A DNA stretch of 5,289 nt from Methanobrevibacter sp. (GTDB lineage: Archaea; Methanobacteriota; Methanobacteria; Methanobacteriales; Methanobacteriaceae): contig WRCI01000114.1 in the NCBI GenBank assembly GCA_009784145.1, forward strand, positions 1-5,289, written 5' to 3'. The position numbers and the translations under genes were made by a program. Of this stretch, positions 1 to 4,769 are shown one piece after another. The number at the start of each line of letters is the position of its first letter. Position 1 is the first letter of the stretch. The notes under the pieces are model-generated. The model was not told the DNA's origin. It made no database searches and saw only the letters and a program-made list of their open reading frames with translations.

Positions 1-64
1 AATTTTTATAAATAAAATTGTTATAAATTGATTTATAATAATAAAATAAAGTTATATTAAATAG

Positions 65-243
65 AATTATTTAATTTAAACAATATTTATAGCTTAAATA
101 CATATTATAATAAATAAAATAAATTATAATAAAATAAAATTATATATAAATAAAATTATTTAGTTTAATATAAGATTTATAGCTTTAAATTATATTATAA
201 TAAATAAAATTATATATAAATAAAATTATTTGATTTAAACAAT
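65..243. repeat. AT-rich direct repeat, about 70-bp period, 2.3 copies
   Basis: Similar blocks begin at 65, 154 and 224. Positions 132-161 and 202-231 are identical over 30 bp. Each full copy carries the core TTTATAGCTT followed by a run of ATTATAATAAATAAAAT. The first interval is 89 bp because a roughly 19-bp stretch near 118-137 is an extra partial duplication; the second is 70 bp. Almost all of 1-253 is A/T with very few G or C, and I see no open frame, tRNA or other structure in it. It lies downstream of the minus-strand gene ending at 254. No run of five or more T occurs on the minus strand here, so no simple archaeal oligo-T terminator is visible. Confidence 0.75.
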
Positions 244-253
244 CTTATTTTCA

Positions 254-1048
254 TTATTTCAAAACACTAGCTCCAAATGCTCGAAGAATAGCAATACCTT
301 CAATTAATAAAGCGTCATTCATTTTCTTTATAGGTAAATTAGCTAAACTATTTATTATACTGTGCTGAGATGGGTTTTGCATTGGAGTTACTTCATTCCA
401 TTTAATATTACCCTTTCCAAGATGAGCTGTTTCTACATTAATACCTTGTGGATAAAGAACAAATTGACTTAATTCTGTTCCTGGAGATCCTACCTTAGGA
501 ATATATCTCCACCCTATAGTGTTTACAGATGAAGATAATGATTTAAGTCCATCTAATTCTTGTCCAACTACTTCATCAGAAACTTCGAAATTTAAATTCA
601 AAAATGTGTTTCCATTAAGACTAGCTGAAGTGGCATAATAAGGTTTTATAATTTGTAAATCCTCAATATCTGCGAAAATTTTTGGAATTCCAGTTTCTTC
701 ACGTCCACCAAGAATAGGGACTGTGTTATTTTCCCAAACTACAAGAGGATATTTTCCATCTAATTGATTTTCTTCTCCCTCAAATCTGACTGGCAGGGAA
801 ACATCAACTAAATTGTAAGTTCCACCAAGCATCCAGTTAATTTCAGTAAATTTACTAAAAACAACTTGAAGTTCTGAAGATAACAATTCAAATTCTTCAG
901 GAACATAATTTTCAAGAAGATCTTTGTCAGTTTCATAGCTAAACATTAAAGATATAGCTTTTTGTGTAAGTTTAGTCTCTGGATCAAAATTATGTCCTCC
1001 AAAATGTACTGGCATTCTATATGTTAAATCTTTTTCCATTTTAAACAC
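254..1048 (-). CDS. acetoacetate decarboxylase superfamily protein, probably non-canonical
   Basis: A 264-residue protein of the acetoacetate decarboxylase (ADC) superfamily, close to the usual length of about 245-265. Two signatures support this: [12 protein letters not shown] (78-89), matching the ADC strand before the active site, and [10 protein letters not shown] (114-123), matching the segment that holds the Schiff-base lysine. By an alignment from memory to Clostridium acetobutylicum ADC, Lys123 corresponds to catalytic Lys115. Neighbouring Lys116, which lowers the pKa of that lysine, becomes Ile124; Glu76 becomes Leu80; and Arg29 falls at a non-Arg position. Imine chemistry is therefore plausible, but acetoacetate may not be the substrate. 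No signal peptide or membrane segment is seen, so it is probably cytosolic. The start used is GTG at 1046-1048, 7 nt after a GGGGGAA ribosome site; ATG at 1037-1039, three codons in, is the alternative. An SDR gene lies upstream on the same strand, 319 bp away. Confidence 0.85.
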   Translation of the reverse strand: MFKMEKDLTYRMPVHFGGHNFDPETKLTQKAISLMFSYETDKDLLENYVPEEFELLSSELQVVFSKFTEINWMLGGTYNLVDVSLPVRFEGEENQLDGKYPLVVWENNTVPILGGREETGIPKIFADIEDLQIIKPYYATSASLNGNTFLNLNFEVSDEVVGQELDGLKSLSSSVNTIGWRYIPKVGSPGTELSQFVLYPQGINVETAHLGKGNIKWNEVTPMQNPSQHSIINSLANLPIKKMNDALLIEGIAILRAFGASVLK

Positions 1049-1055
1049 TATTAAA

Positions 1056-1062
1056 TTCCCCC
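1056..1062 (-). promoter_or_regulatory. ribosome binding site favouring the GTG start of the decarboxylase-like gene
   Basis: The minus strand reads GGGGGAA here, able to pair with the CCUCC of the 16S tail through one G-U wobble. It is 7 nt before GTG at 1048, a normal spacing, but 16 nt before the first ATG at 1039. This argues for a GTG start, although it is not a perfect GGAGG. Confidence 0.45.
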
Positions 1063-1112
1063 ATTGATTTAATTTTTATTTAAATGATTTTTATTTAGTG
1101 TTAATATCTTAT

Positions 1113-1120
1113 TATTTAAA
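1113..1120 (-). promoter_or_regulatory. candidate TATA box of the decarboxylase-like gene
   Basis: The minus strand reads TTTAAATA, a fair archaeal box A. A start site about 25 nt downstream would fall near 1090 and give a leader of roughly 40 nt that contains the GGGGGAA ribosome site. The same TTTAAATA occurs once in each 52-bp repeat further upstream. A second TTTAAATA at 1077-1084 would place the start almost on the ribosome site and is less likely. Confidence 0.3.
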
Positions 1121-1376
1121 CAATTTTACAAAGACCCATAATCCACAATTACACCACAATCATTTATTTAAACAATTTTACAAAGCCCCATAATCCACAA
1201 TTACACAATAATCATTTATTTAAACGATTTTACAAAGCCCTATAATCCATAATTATACCATAATCATTTATTTAAACAATTTTACAAAGACCCATAATCC
1301 ACAATTACACCATAATCATTTATTTAAACAATTTTACAAAGACCCATAATCCACAATTACACCATAATCATTTATT
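1113..1376. repeat. tandem array of five 52-bp repeats
   Basis: The landmark TTTAAACAAT (TTTAAACGAT in copy 3) begins at 1115, 1167, 1219, 1271 and 1323, exactly 52 bp apart. Copies 4 and 5 are identical. Copy 1 differs from them at one base, copy 2 at two and copy 3 at five. There are no spacers. The unit also holds CAAAGACCCATAATCC and ACAATTACACCATAATCA. The array fills most of the 319-bp spacer between the SDR gene and the decarboxylase-like gene; the rest (1049-1112) is a plain AT-rich leader. Its upstream end reaches the SDR gene: the SDR stop codon at 1368-1370 lies in the last copy. The period is not a multiple of three, so the array is not a repeated coding domain. It is probably a product of replication slippage. 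Confidence 0.95.
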
Positions 1377-1390
1377 ATTATAATGATTAT
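1364..1390. repeat. AT-rich inverted repeat at the 3' end of the SDR gene
   Basis: ATAATCATT (1364-1372) and AATGATTAT (1382-1390) form a perfect 9-bp stem around a 9-nt loop. It spans the last codons and stop of the SDR gene, with the left arm inside the final 52-bp repeat. No T-run follows on the minus strand, so it does not look like an intrinsic terminator. The stem is weak and could be chance in such AT-rich sequence. Confidence 0.4.
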
Positions 1391-2195
1391 TATATGCTTC
1401 TCTTCTCTCATGTGCTGTTTCTAATAAGATATCTTCTGCTTTTCCAAATACATATCCTTGCCAAAGTTCTCTAAGTTCTTCAGGTACCACGATAATTCCT
1501 TTATCTTCTGGCAAATCATCTAAAATCTGTTTGGCTGCCTTATCTGCAGGTATTGCATCATCTGGAATTTTTGCTTCATTACGAACCACACCATCAATTG
1601 ATTTTTTAAAGATAGGTGTTGCTATATTAGAGGGACAGATAGTTGAAAAACGAAGACCTTTCTCTTTATATTCATATCTTAAACTTTCAGTAAGACCAGT
1701 TACACCAAATTTTGTAAGAGAATATAGTGATTGGAATGGAGGTGGAACAATTCCTGCAATAGAGCTAGTGTTAACAATGTGACCAAATCCTTGTTTTAAC
1801 ATTATAGGTGCAGCAACATTAACTCCATAAATAACACTCCAAAGATTAAGGTCTATGATTCTTTTCCAATCATCCATTGTGGCTTTATCAAATGCTAAGG
1901 TTCCACCCATTCCTGCATTATTAAATAAAAAATCTAATCTCCCAGCTTCTTCTGCTGTATTTTCAATTGCTTTTTCCACCTGTTCTTGTATTGTTACATC
2001 TACAATAACAGTATGAATTCCATCATTATATTGAGATAGTTTTTCAGCAGCTTTTTCAATTCTTTCGGGATTACGTCCAGCCATATATACTATTGCTCCT
2101 CTATTAAGGAGTTCTTCAGTTAATGCATATCCTATACCTGAATTTGCACCAGTTACTAAACAAATTTTATCTTTATAATACTCATCATAGCCCAT
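1368..2195 (-). CDS. short-chain dehydrogenase/reductase (classical SDR)
   Basis: A 275-residue cytosolic oxidoreductase with a Rossmann fold and all classical SDR marks. The glycine-rich cofactor loop TGANSGIG is at 15-22, Asp66 follows strand 3, and NNAG is at 92-95. The catalytic tetrad is Asn117, Ser145, Tyr158 and Lys162 (YSLTK). Arg41 at the end of strand 2 (AGRNPER), in place of an acidic residue, suggests NADP(H) over NAD(H). The C-terminal part from about 187 (PSNIATPIF) forms the substrate lid, so the substrate cannot be read from the sequence. The ATG at 2193-2195 has a good AGGAGAG site at 2203-2209, 7 nt upstream. The coding end (NNHYNNK, TGA) runs into the 52-bp array. It is separated from the kinase gene upstream by 17-bp and 25-bp repeats, so it is probably transcribed on its own. 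A link with the decarboxylase-like gene downstream is only suggested by proximity. Confidence 0.95.
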   Translation of the reverse strand: MGYDEYYKDKICLVTGANSGIGYALTEELLNRGAIVYMAGRNPERIEKAAEKLSQYNDGIHTVIVDVTIQEQVEKAIENTAEEAGRLDFLFNNAGMGGTLAFDKATMDDWKRIIDLNLWSVIYGVNVAAPIMLKQGFGHIVNTSSIAGIVPPPFQSLYSLTKFGVTGLTESLRYEYKEKGLRFSTICPSNIATPIFKKSIDGVVRNEAKIPDDAIPADKAAKQILDDLPEDKGIIVVPEELRELWQGYVFGKAEDILLETAHERREAYNNHYNNK

Positions 2196-2210
2196 GTTTA
2201 TTCTCTCCTA

Positions 2211-2290
2211 AAAAAATATCCTCTATTTGAAAAAATATCCTATCTGAAAAAATATCCTATCTGAAAAAATATCCTATCTGAAAAAATATC
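2211..2290. repeat. 17-bp tandem repeat giving T6 runs on the minus strand
   Basis: The unit AAAAAATATCCTATCTG is exact at 2230-2246, 2247-2263 and 2264-2280. A 19-bp variant is at 2211-2229 and a broken copy starts at 2281. On the minus strand, in the direction of the flanking genes, each unit reads CAGATAGGATATTTTTT. That gives five T6 runs in 80 bp, directly upstream of the SDR ribosome site and downstream of the kinase gene. Archaeal RNA polymerases terminate at such oligo-T tracts, so a terminator for the kinase transcript is one reading. Another is part of the SDR leader or promoter. Confidence 0.9.
2211..2290 (-). terminator. possible multi-copy oligo-T terminator after the kinase gene
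   Basis: Five T6 runs in series lie on the minus strand, 80 to 160 nt past the kinase stop codon. No hairpin precedes them, and archaeal termination does not need one. The difficulty is that the last run ends only 2 nt before the SDR ribosome site. The SDR promoter would then have to lie inside the array, or SDR transcription would have to pass through it. Confidence 0.35.
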
Positions 2291-2304
2291 TAATAATTTT
2301 AGAA

Positions 2305-2353
2305 AATAATCAACTTGTTTCAATAATACAATAATCAACTTGTTTCAATAATA
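2305..2353. repeat. 25-bp direct repeat, two copies plus a decayed third
   Basis: The blocks at 2305-2329 and 2330-2353 share ATCAACTTGTTTCAATAATA, with a period of 25 bp. A weak third copy (AATTAACTGATTTAATAAAT) follows, reaching the end of the kinase gene. The pair directly abuts the 17-bp array, so nearly the whole 177-bp spacer between the kinase and SDR genes is repeat-derived. Confidence 0.85.
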
Positions 2354-2372
2354 AATTAACTGATTTAATAAA

Positions 2373-3137
2373 TTACCCTAATTCAATAAATTCTTCTAAA
2401 ATTGGTGTAAATTCTTCATCAACTTGACCCAAAATAGCTCCAGCATATATTGGAATCCATTGCCACACGTTTTCTTTAGAAATTCCTGATGTTTGACAAT
2501 ATTGATTTAAATAATATTCTGCAATTTCCCTAGTATTAAGGATGTTATAAGCTACAAATGAGCATGCTACATCTGCTGCTGGTTCTCCTCTACAAATTTG
2601 AAGTAAATCAATAATCATGTAATTTTCTCCATCAAAAAAAACATTATTATAATGAAAATCACTATGGCAAAAATTATGACCTTCTGGCAACTTATCAAGT
2701 TTGTTTAAAAGTTTTTTCTTAGTTTCGGGAGAAAGATTATCATTAAGCTTAATATCGTTATGAAAACGTGCCTTAATATCTGTAAGCCCCTCTAACTCAG
2801 CACCACTATTGTCATTTAAATGACATTGGAGATTTACAAGATCATCTATTACTTTTTGAGTTTTCTCAGGACTACTTATATCTTCAGACATCAACTTCCC
2901 TTTTGCTTGATCCATACGCAAGCCATAACGTCCATTTACATATAACACTTCATAAACTTTGGGAGATGGGAAGTCCAATAGCTCAAGATTAGCCATGATA
3001 AAAGCTTCACTAAAGATATTTTGCTTAGAGTAACCTTCCTTGTATAGCTTTACTGCATAACCATCCTTGACATAAACAGTTGCTTGTTGACCTTTCCCAA
3101 CAATTGAGCCAAAAATTTCTTCAAAATCATTGTCCAT
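2373..3137 (-). CDS. APH/choline-kinase-fold phosphotransferase, small-molecule kinase
   Basis: A 254-residue protein with the aminoglycoside-phosphotransferase (APH, PF01636-type) kinase fold, apparently complete. The nucleotide loop VGKGQQATVYV is at 13-23, the ATP-anchoring Lys30 is in AVKLYK, and a likely helix-C Glu44 follows. The catalytic Brenner motif HSDFHYNN at 158-165 supplies Asp160 as base and Asn165 for metal. The metal-binding Asp177 is in IIDLLQ, and Asp189 is in the conserved helix after it. The fold phosphorylates small molecules such as amino sugars, choline, homoserine or fructosamine; the substrate is not readable here. The sequence recalls the APH-like group TIGR02172, without certainty. 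Nothing supports antibiotic resistance as its role. The ATG at 3135-3137 has GGAGG at 3145-3149, 7 nt upstream. It diverges from the flavodoxin gene across 258 bp that include a palindromic TATA box. Confidence 0.9.
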   Translation of the reverse strand: MDNDFEEIFGSIVGKGQQATVYVKDGYAVKLYKEGYSKQNIFSEAFIMANLELLDFPSPKVYEVLYVNGRYGLRMDQAKGKLMSEDISSPEKTQKVIDDLVNLQCHLNDNSGAELEGLTDIKARFHNDIKLNDNLSPETKKKLLNKLDKLPEGHNFCHSDFHYNNVFFDGENYMIIDLLQICRGEPAADVACSFVAYNILNTREIAEYYLNQYCQTSGISKENVWQWIPIYAGAILGQVDEEFTPILEEFIELG

Positions 3138-3221
3138 ATTTTATCCTCCATGGTAAATTTTATTAAAAATTTAATATTTATTATATTAACTAATTATTAA
3201 AATATAGACTATATAATATTA

Positions 3222-3231
3222 TTTATATAAA
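3222..3231 (-). promoter_or_regulatory. palindromic TATA box, candidate kinase promoter
   Basis: TTTATATAAA matches the archaeal box A consensus and reads the same on both strands. For the minus strand it would place a start near 3200 and a leader of about 60 nt that includes GGAGG. For the plus strand it lies about 170 nt before the flavodoxin start, too far for a simple promoter there. AT-rich surroundings offer weaker alternatives such as TATTATATAG a few bases downstream on the minus strand. Confidence 0.4.
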
Positions 3232-3240
3232 TCTAATTTT

Positions 3241-3383
3241 TTTATACAATCTAATTTTTACAAATCAAAATGAGTTTCAACTTATACAAAAACATAAATA
3301 TCTAAAAAATATTATTTATACAGTCAATTTTTACAAATCAAAATTATTTTCAACTTATACAAAAACATAAATATCTAAAAAAT
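3241..3383. repeat. direct duplication of about 73 bp upstream of the flavodoxin gene
   Basis: Copy 1 at 3241-3310 and copy 2 at 3315-3383 share TTTATAC, then AATTTTTACAAATCAAAA, then TTTCAACTTATACAAAAACA and ATAAATATCTAAAAAAT. A few mismatches and one indel near 3252 separate them. The words ATATTATTTATA (around 3215) and AAATCTAATTTTT (3229-3241) just upstream hint at an older partial copy. The second copy ends only 12 nt before the flavodoxin ATG, so the duplication also doubled whatever promoter sequence the gene uses. Confidence 0.9.
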
Positions 3384-3395
3384 CATAATAACAAT

Positions 3396-3863
3396 ATGAA
3401 AATCTTAATAACTTACTACTCACGGACCAATATCACAAAAAAAGTAGCTGAAACAATTCAAAAAAACTTAGATTGTGATATTGAAGAAATAATAGATTTA
3501 AAAAATCGTTCAGGAATTTTTGGATGGATTAAATCATGTGTTGATGCTATAAGAGGAAAAGAAACTAAAATAAAGCCTCTTGGAAAAGACCCTTCAGATT
3601 ATGATTTAGTTATAATTGGAACTCCAGTTTGGGCATCAACAATGTCTTCTGCTACATTAACTTATTTAAAAGAAAATAAAGAAAAATTTAAAGAAGTTTC
3701 TTTCTTCTGTACTTGTGGAAGTGGTGGATATGAAGAAACTTTTAGTAAAATGGAAGAAATAGCTGGTAAAGCTATTGAAACATTATTTATTACAAAAGAA
3801 GATTTAGATAGTTCTTTAGAGTCTAAAATACAGTCTTATGCTGAAAAGTTTAAAGAATCTTAA
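3396..3863 (+). CDS. flavodoxin (short-chain, FMN-binding)
   Basis: A 155-residue single-domain flavodoxin, a cytosolic FMN electron carrier. The FMN phosphate loop is YSRTNITKK (8-16), directly after strand 1 (MKILITYY), which fixes the start. The second FMN loop is GTPVWASTMSS (75-85), with Trp79 placed to stack on the isoalloxazine ring. The third is TCGSGGYEETF (106-116), next to Cys105 and Cys107. This loop pattern is that of the flavodoxin-family proteins common in anaerobes; the redox partner is unknown. No Shine-Dalgarno sequence is visible before ATG 3396, where the upstream bases are AATCATAATAACAAT. CATAAATA at 3366-3373 lies about 27 nt upstream, so a leaderless or nearly leaderless transcript is possible. 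It stands alone on the plus strand, 258 bp from the divergent kinase and 273 bp before nfeD. Confidence 0.93.
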   Translation: MKILITYYSRTNITKKVAETIQKNLDCDIEEIIDLKNRSGIFGWIKSCVDAIRGKETKIKPLGKDPSDYDLVIIGTPVWASTMSSATLTYLKENKEKFKEVSFFCTCGSGGYEETFSKMEEIAGKAIETLFITKEDLDSSLESKIQSYAEKFKES

Positions 3864-3893
3864 AAAAACTTAAATAAAGTTGAATAATCTTAA

Positions 3894-3955
3894 ATATTCA
3901 TCGAATATATTATATTTTATATAATAATTATATAATATTCTTTAAATTTATTTTT
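3894..3955 (+). terminator. candidate terminator after the flavodoxin gene
   Basis: ATATTC (3894-3899) and GAATAT (3903-3908) form a 6-bp stem with a 3-nt loop, about 30 nt after the stop. GAATAT can alternatively pair with ATATTC at 3935-3940. T4 at 3915-3918 and T5 at 3951-3955 follow on the plus strand. Short T-rich tracts can terminate archaeal transcription, but A/T content is so high that this may be chance. Confidence 0.3.
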
Positions 3956-4037
3956 GTAATTAATATAAAATTTTATTTAAAATATATTTATAAAAATTTA
4001 TATTATATTTAGTTTATATTTTATATTGATTAAAAAT

Positions 4038-4106
4038 TAAGATATTCAATTAATTATATGAAATTATTTAATTATTTATATAAGATATTTAATTAATTAT
4101 ATGATA
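4038..4106. repeat. 43-bp-spaced direct repeat upstream of nfeD
   Basis: TAAGATATTCAATTAATTAT and its continuation (4038-4061) recur at 4081-4104 with one mismatch over 24 bp. The sequence between them is similarly AT-rich. The second copy overlaps the end of the nfeD TATA box and the expected start-site region. The rest of the 3864-4136 spacer is nearly pure A/T with no open frame I can support. Confidence 0.75.
4075..4083 (+). promoter_or_regulatory. TATA box of nfeD
   Basis: TTTATATAA is an excellent archaeal box A. A start about 26 nt downstream falls near 4105, giving a leader of roughly 32 nt that includes the GAGTGA ribosome site. It probably drives nfeD and, by read-through, the SPFH gene. 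Confidence 0.5.
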
Positions 4107-4136
4107 ATTAGAATGAGAATATAGAAGAGTGAAAAA

Positions 4137-4565
4137 ATGTTTGAAATCCCATTAAGTTTTTGGATAATATTGTTTGCAGGATGTTTATTTTTAGAAATAG
4201 TTACAACTGGTTTTTACTTAATGTCAGTAGGAATTGGAGCAGCTATAGCTGCAGTAGCTAATTACATAGGTTTTGACCCAACAGCTCAGTTAATTATTTT
4301 TGTTGTTGTTACAATTATCTGTTTATTAGCTTCAAGACCATTTGCAAATATATTAACTCGAGGATCTCCTGATAAAAAAGCTGCAACTGATAGATTTATT
4401 GGAAAAGAAGGAGTGGTAATCGAAGCAATTGATCATGACAATGCAGGAATGATTAAAATATCTGGAGAAGAATGGAGAGCTATATCAACAGAGATTATCT
4501 CAGTTGGAGAAAGTGTGATTGTTGAAAAAGTTAAGGGTGTTAAATTAAAAGTTAGAAAGAAATAA
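4137..4565 (+). CDS. nfeD: NfeD family membrane protein, short type (NfeD1b-like)
   Basis: A 142-residue NfeD protein of the short type, without the N-terminal ClpP-like protease domain of long NfeD. Hydrophobic segments at about 7-24, 26-45 and 51-67 anchor it in the membrane. A cytosolic OB-fold domain follows at about 84-142, marked by GKEGVVIEAI (89-98), GMIKISGEEWRAIS (104-117) and GESVIVEKVKGVKLKV (124-139). Trp113 is the typical residue of the family. Short NfeD proteins are usually encoded beside a paraslipin/QmcA-type SPFH protein, as in E. coli ybbJ-qmcA, and that partner follows here. The pair is thought to organise membrane microdomains. ATG 4137 has GAGTGA at 4127-4132, a GGTGA-type site 4 nt upstream. 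The unusual point is the 202-bp spacer to the partner gene, where tight spacing would be expected. Confidence 0.94.
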   Translation: MFEIPLSFWIILFAGCLFLEIVTTGFYLMSVGIGAAIAAVANYIGFDPTAQLIIFVVVTIICLLASRPFANILTRGSPDKKAATDRFIGKEGVVIEAIDHDNAGMIKISGEEWRAISTEIISVGESVIVEKVKGVKLKVRKK

Positions 4566-4598
4566 AAAGTAAATTAATGAGAAAATAAAAAGCACCCA

Positions 4599-4720
4599 AA
4601 ATAAAAAAACAAACTAAATAAGAAAACAAAAAAAACAAAGTAACTGAGAAAACAAAAAAACAAACAAAATAAGAAAACAAAAAAACAAACAAAATAAGAA
4701 AACAAAAAACAAACTAAATA
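4599..4720. repeat. A-rich imperfect repeat of about 25 bp between nfeD and the SPFH gene
   Basis: The word GAAAACAAA begins at 4622, 4648, 4673 and 4698 (steps of 26, 25 and 25), each followed by A-runs and ACAAAC or ACAAAG. The stretch 4645-4699 is the most regular part. On the plus strand the block is almost entirely A with spaced C and G and very few T, a strong strand asymmetry unlike the other spacers. If nfeD and the SPFH gene share a transcript, this would be an unstructured A-rich linker. No T-run that could stop plus-strand transcription is seen. Confidence 0.8.
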
Positions 4721-4764
4721 AAATATGAAATTTATTAATAAAATTTATAATCTAAAAAAAAGTT

Positions 4765-4769
4765 GTGAT
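4765..4769 (+). promoter_or_regulatory. GTGAT ribosome site that bears on the SPFH start codon
   Basis: GTGAT matches part of the AGGAGGTGATCC complement of the 16S tail. It overlaps ATG 4768, so it would serve ATG 4774 (4-nt spacing, like the GAGTGA of nfeD) or ATG 4780 (10-nt spacing). No better site exists for ATG 4768 itself. Confidence 0.35.

Noticed and set aside
1..253. Insertion sequence, attachment site or replication origin in the AT-rich left edge
   Set aside because: There is no transposase fragment, no terminal inverted repeats, no tRNA end and no recognisable origin box. The region is low-complexity A/T with a direct repeat.
1113..1376. CRISPR array
   Set aside because: The 52-bp units follow one another directly with no unique spacers, and no cas gene is present.
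1531..1782. Plus-strand open frame of 83 codons
   Set aside because: It lies wholly antisense inside the SDR gene, whose cofactor and catalytic motifs are intact. It has no ribosome site and no recognisable domain.
2373..3137. Antibiotic resistance gene
   Set aside because: The APH fold covers many metabolic kinases. Nothing in the sequence or neighbours points to aminoglycosides.
3149..3151. Upstream ATG for the kinase on the minus strand (ACCATGG)
   Set aside because: It is 14 nt from the chosen start, so out of frame, and it overlaps the GGAGG ribosome site that serves ATG 3137.
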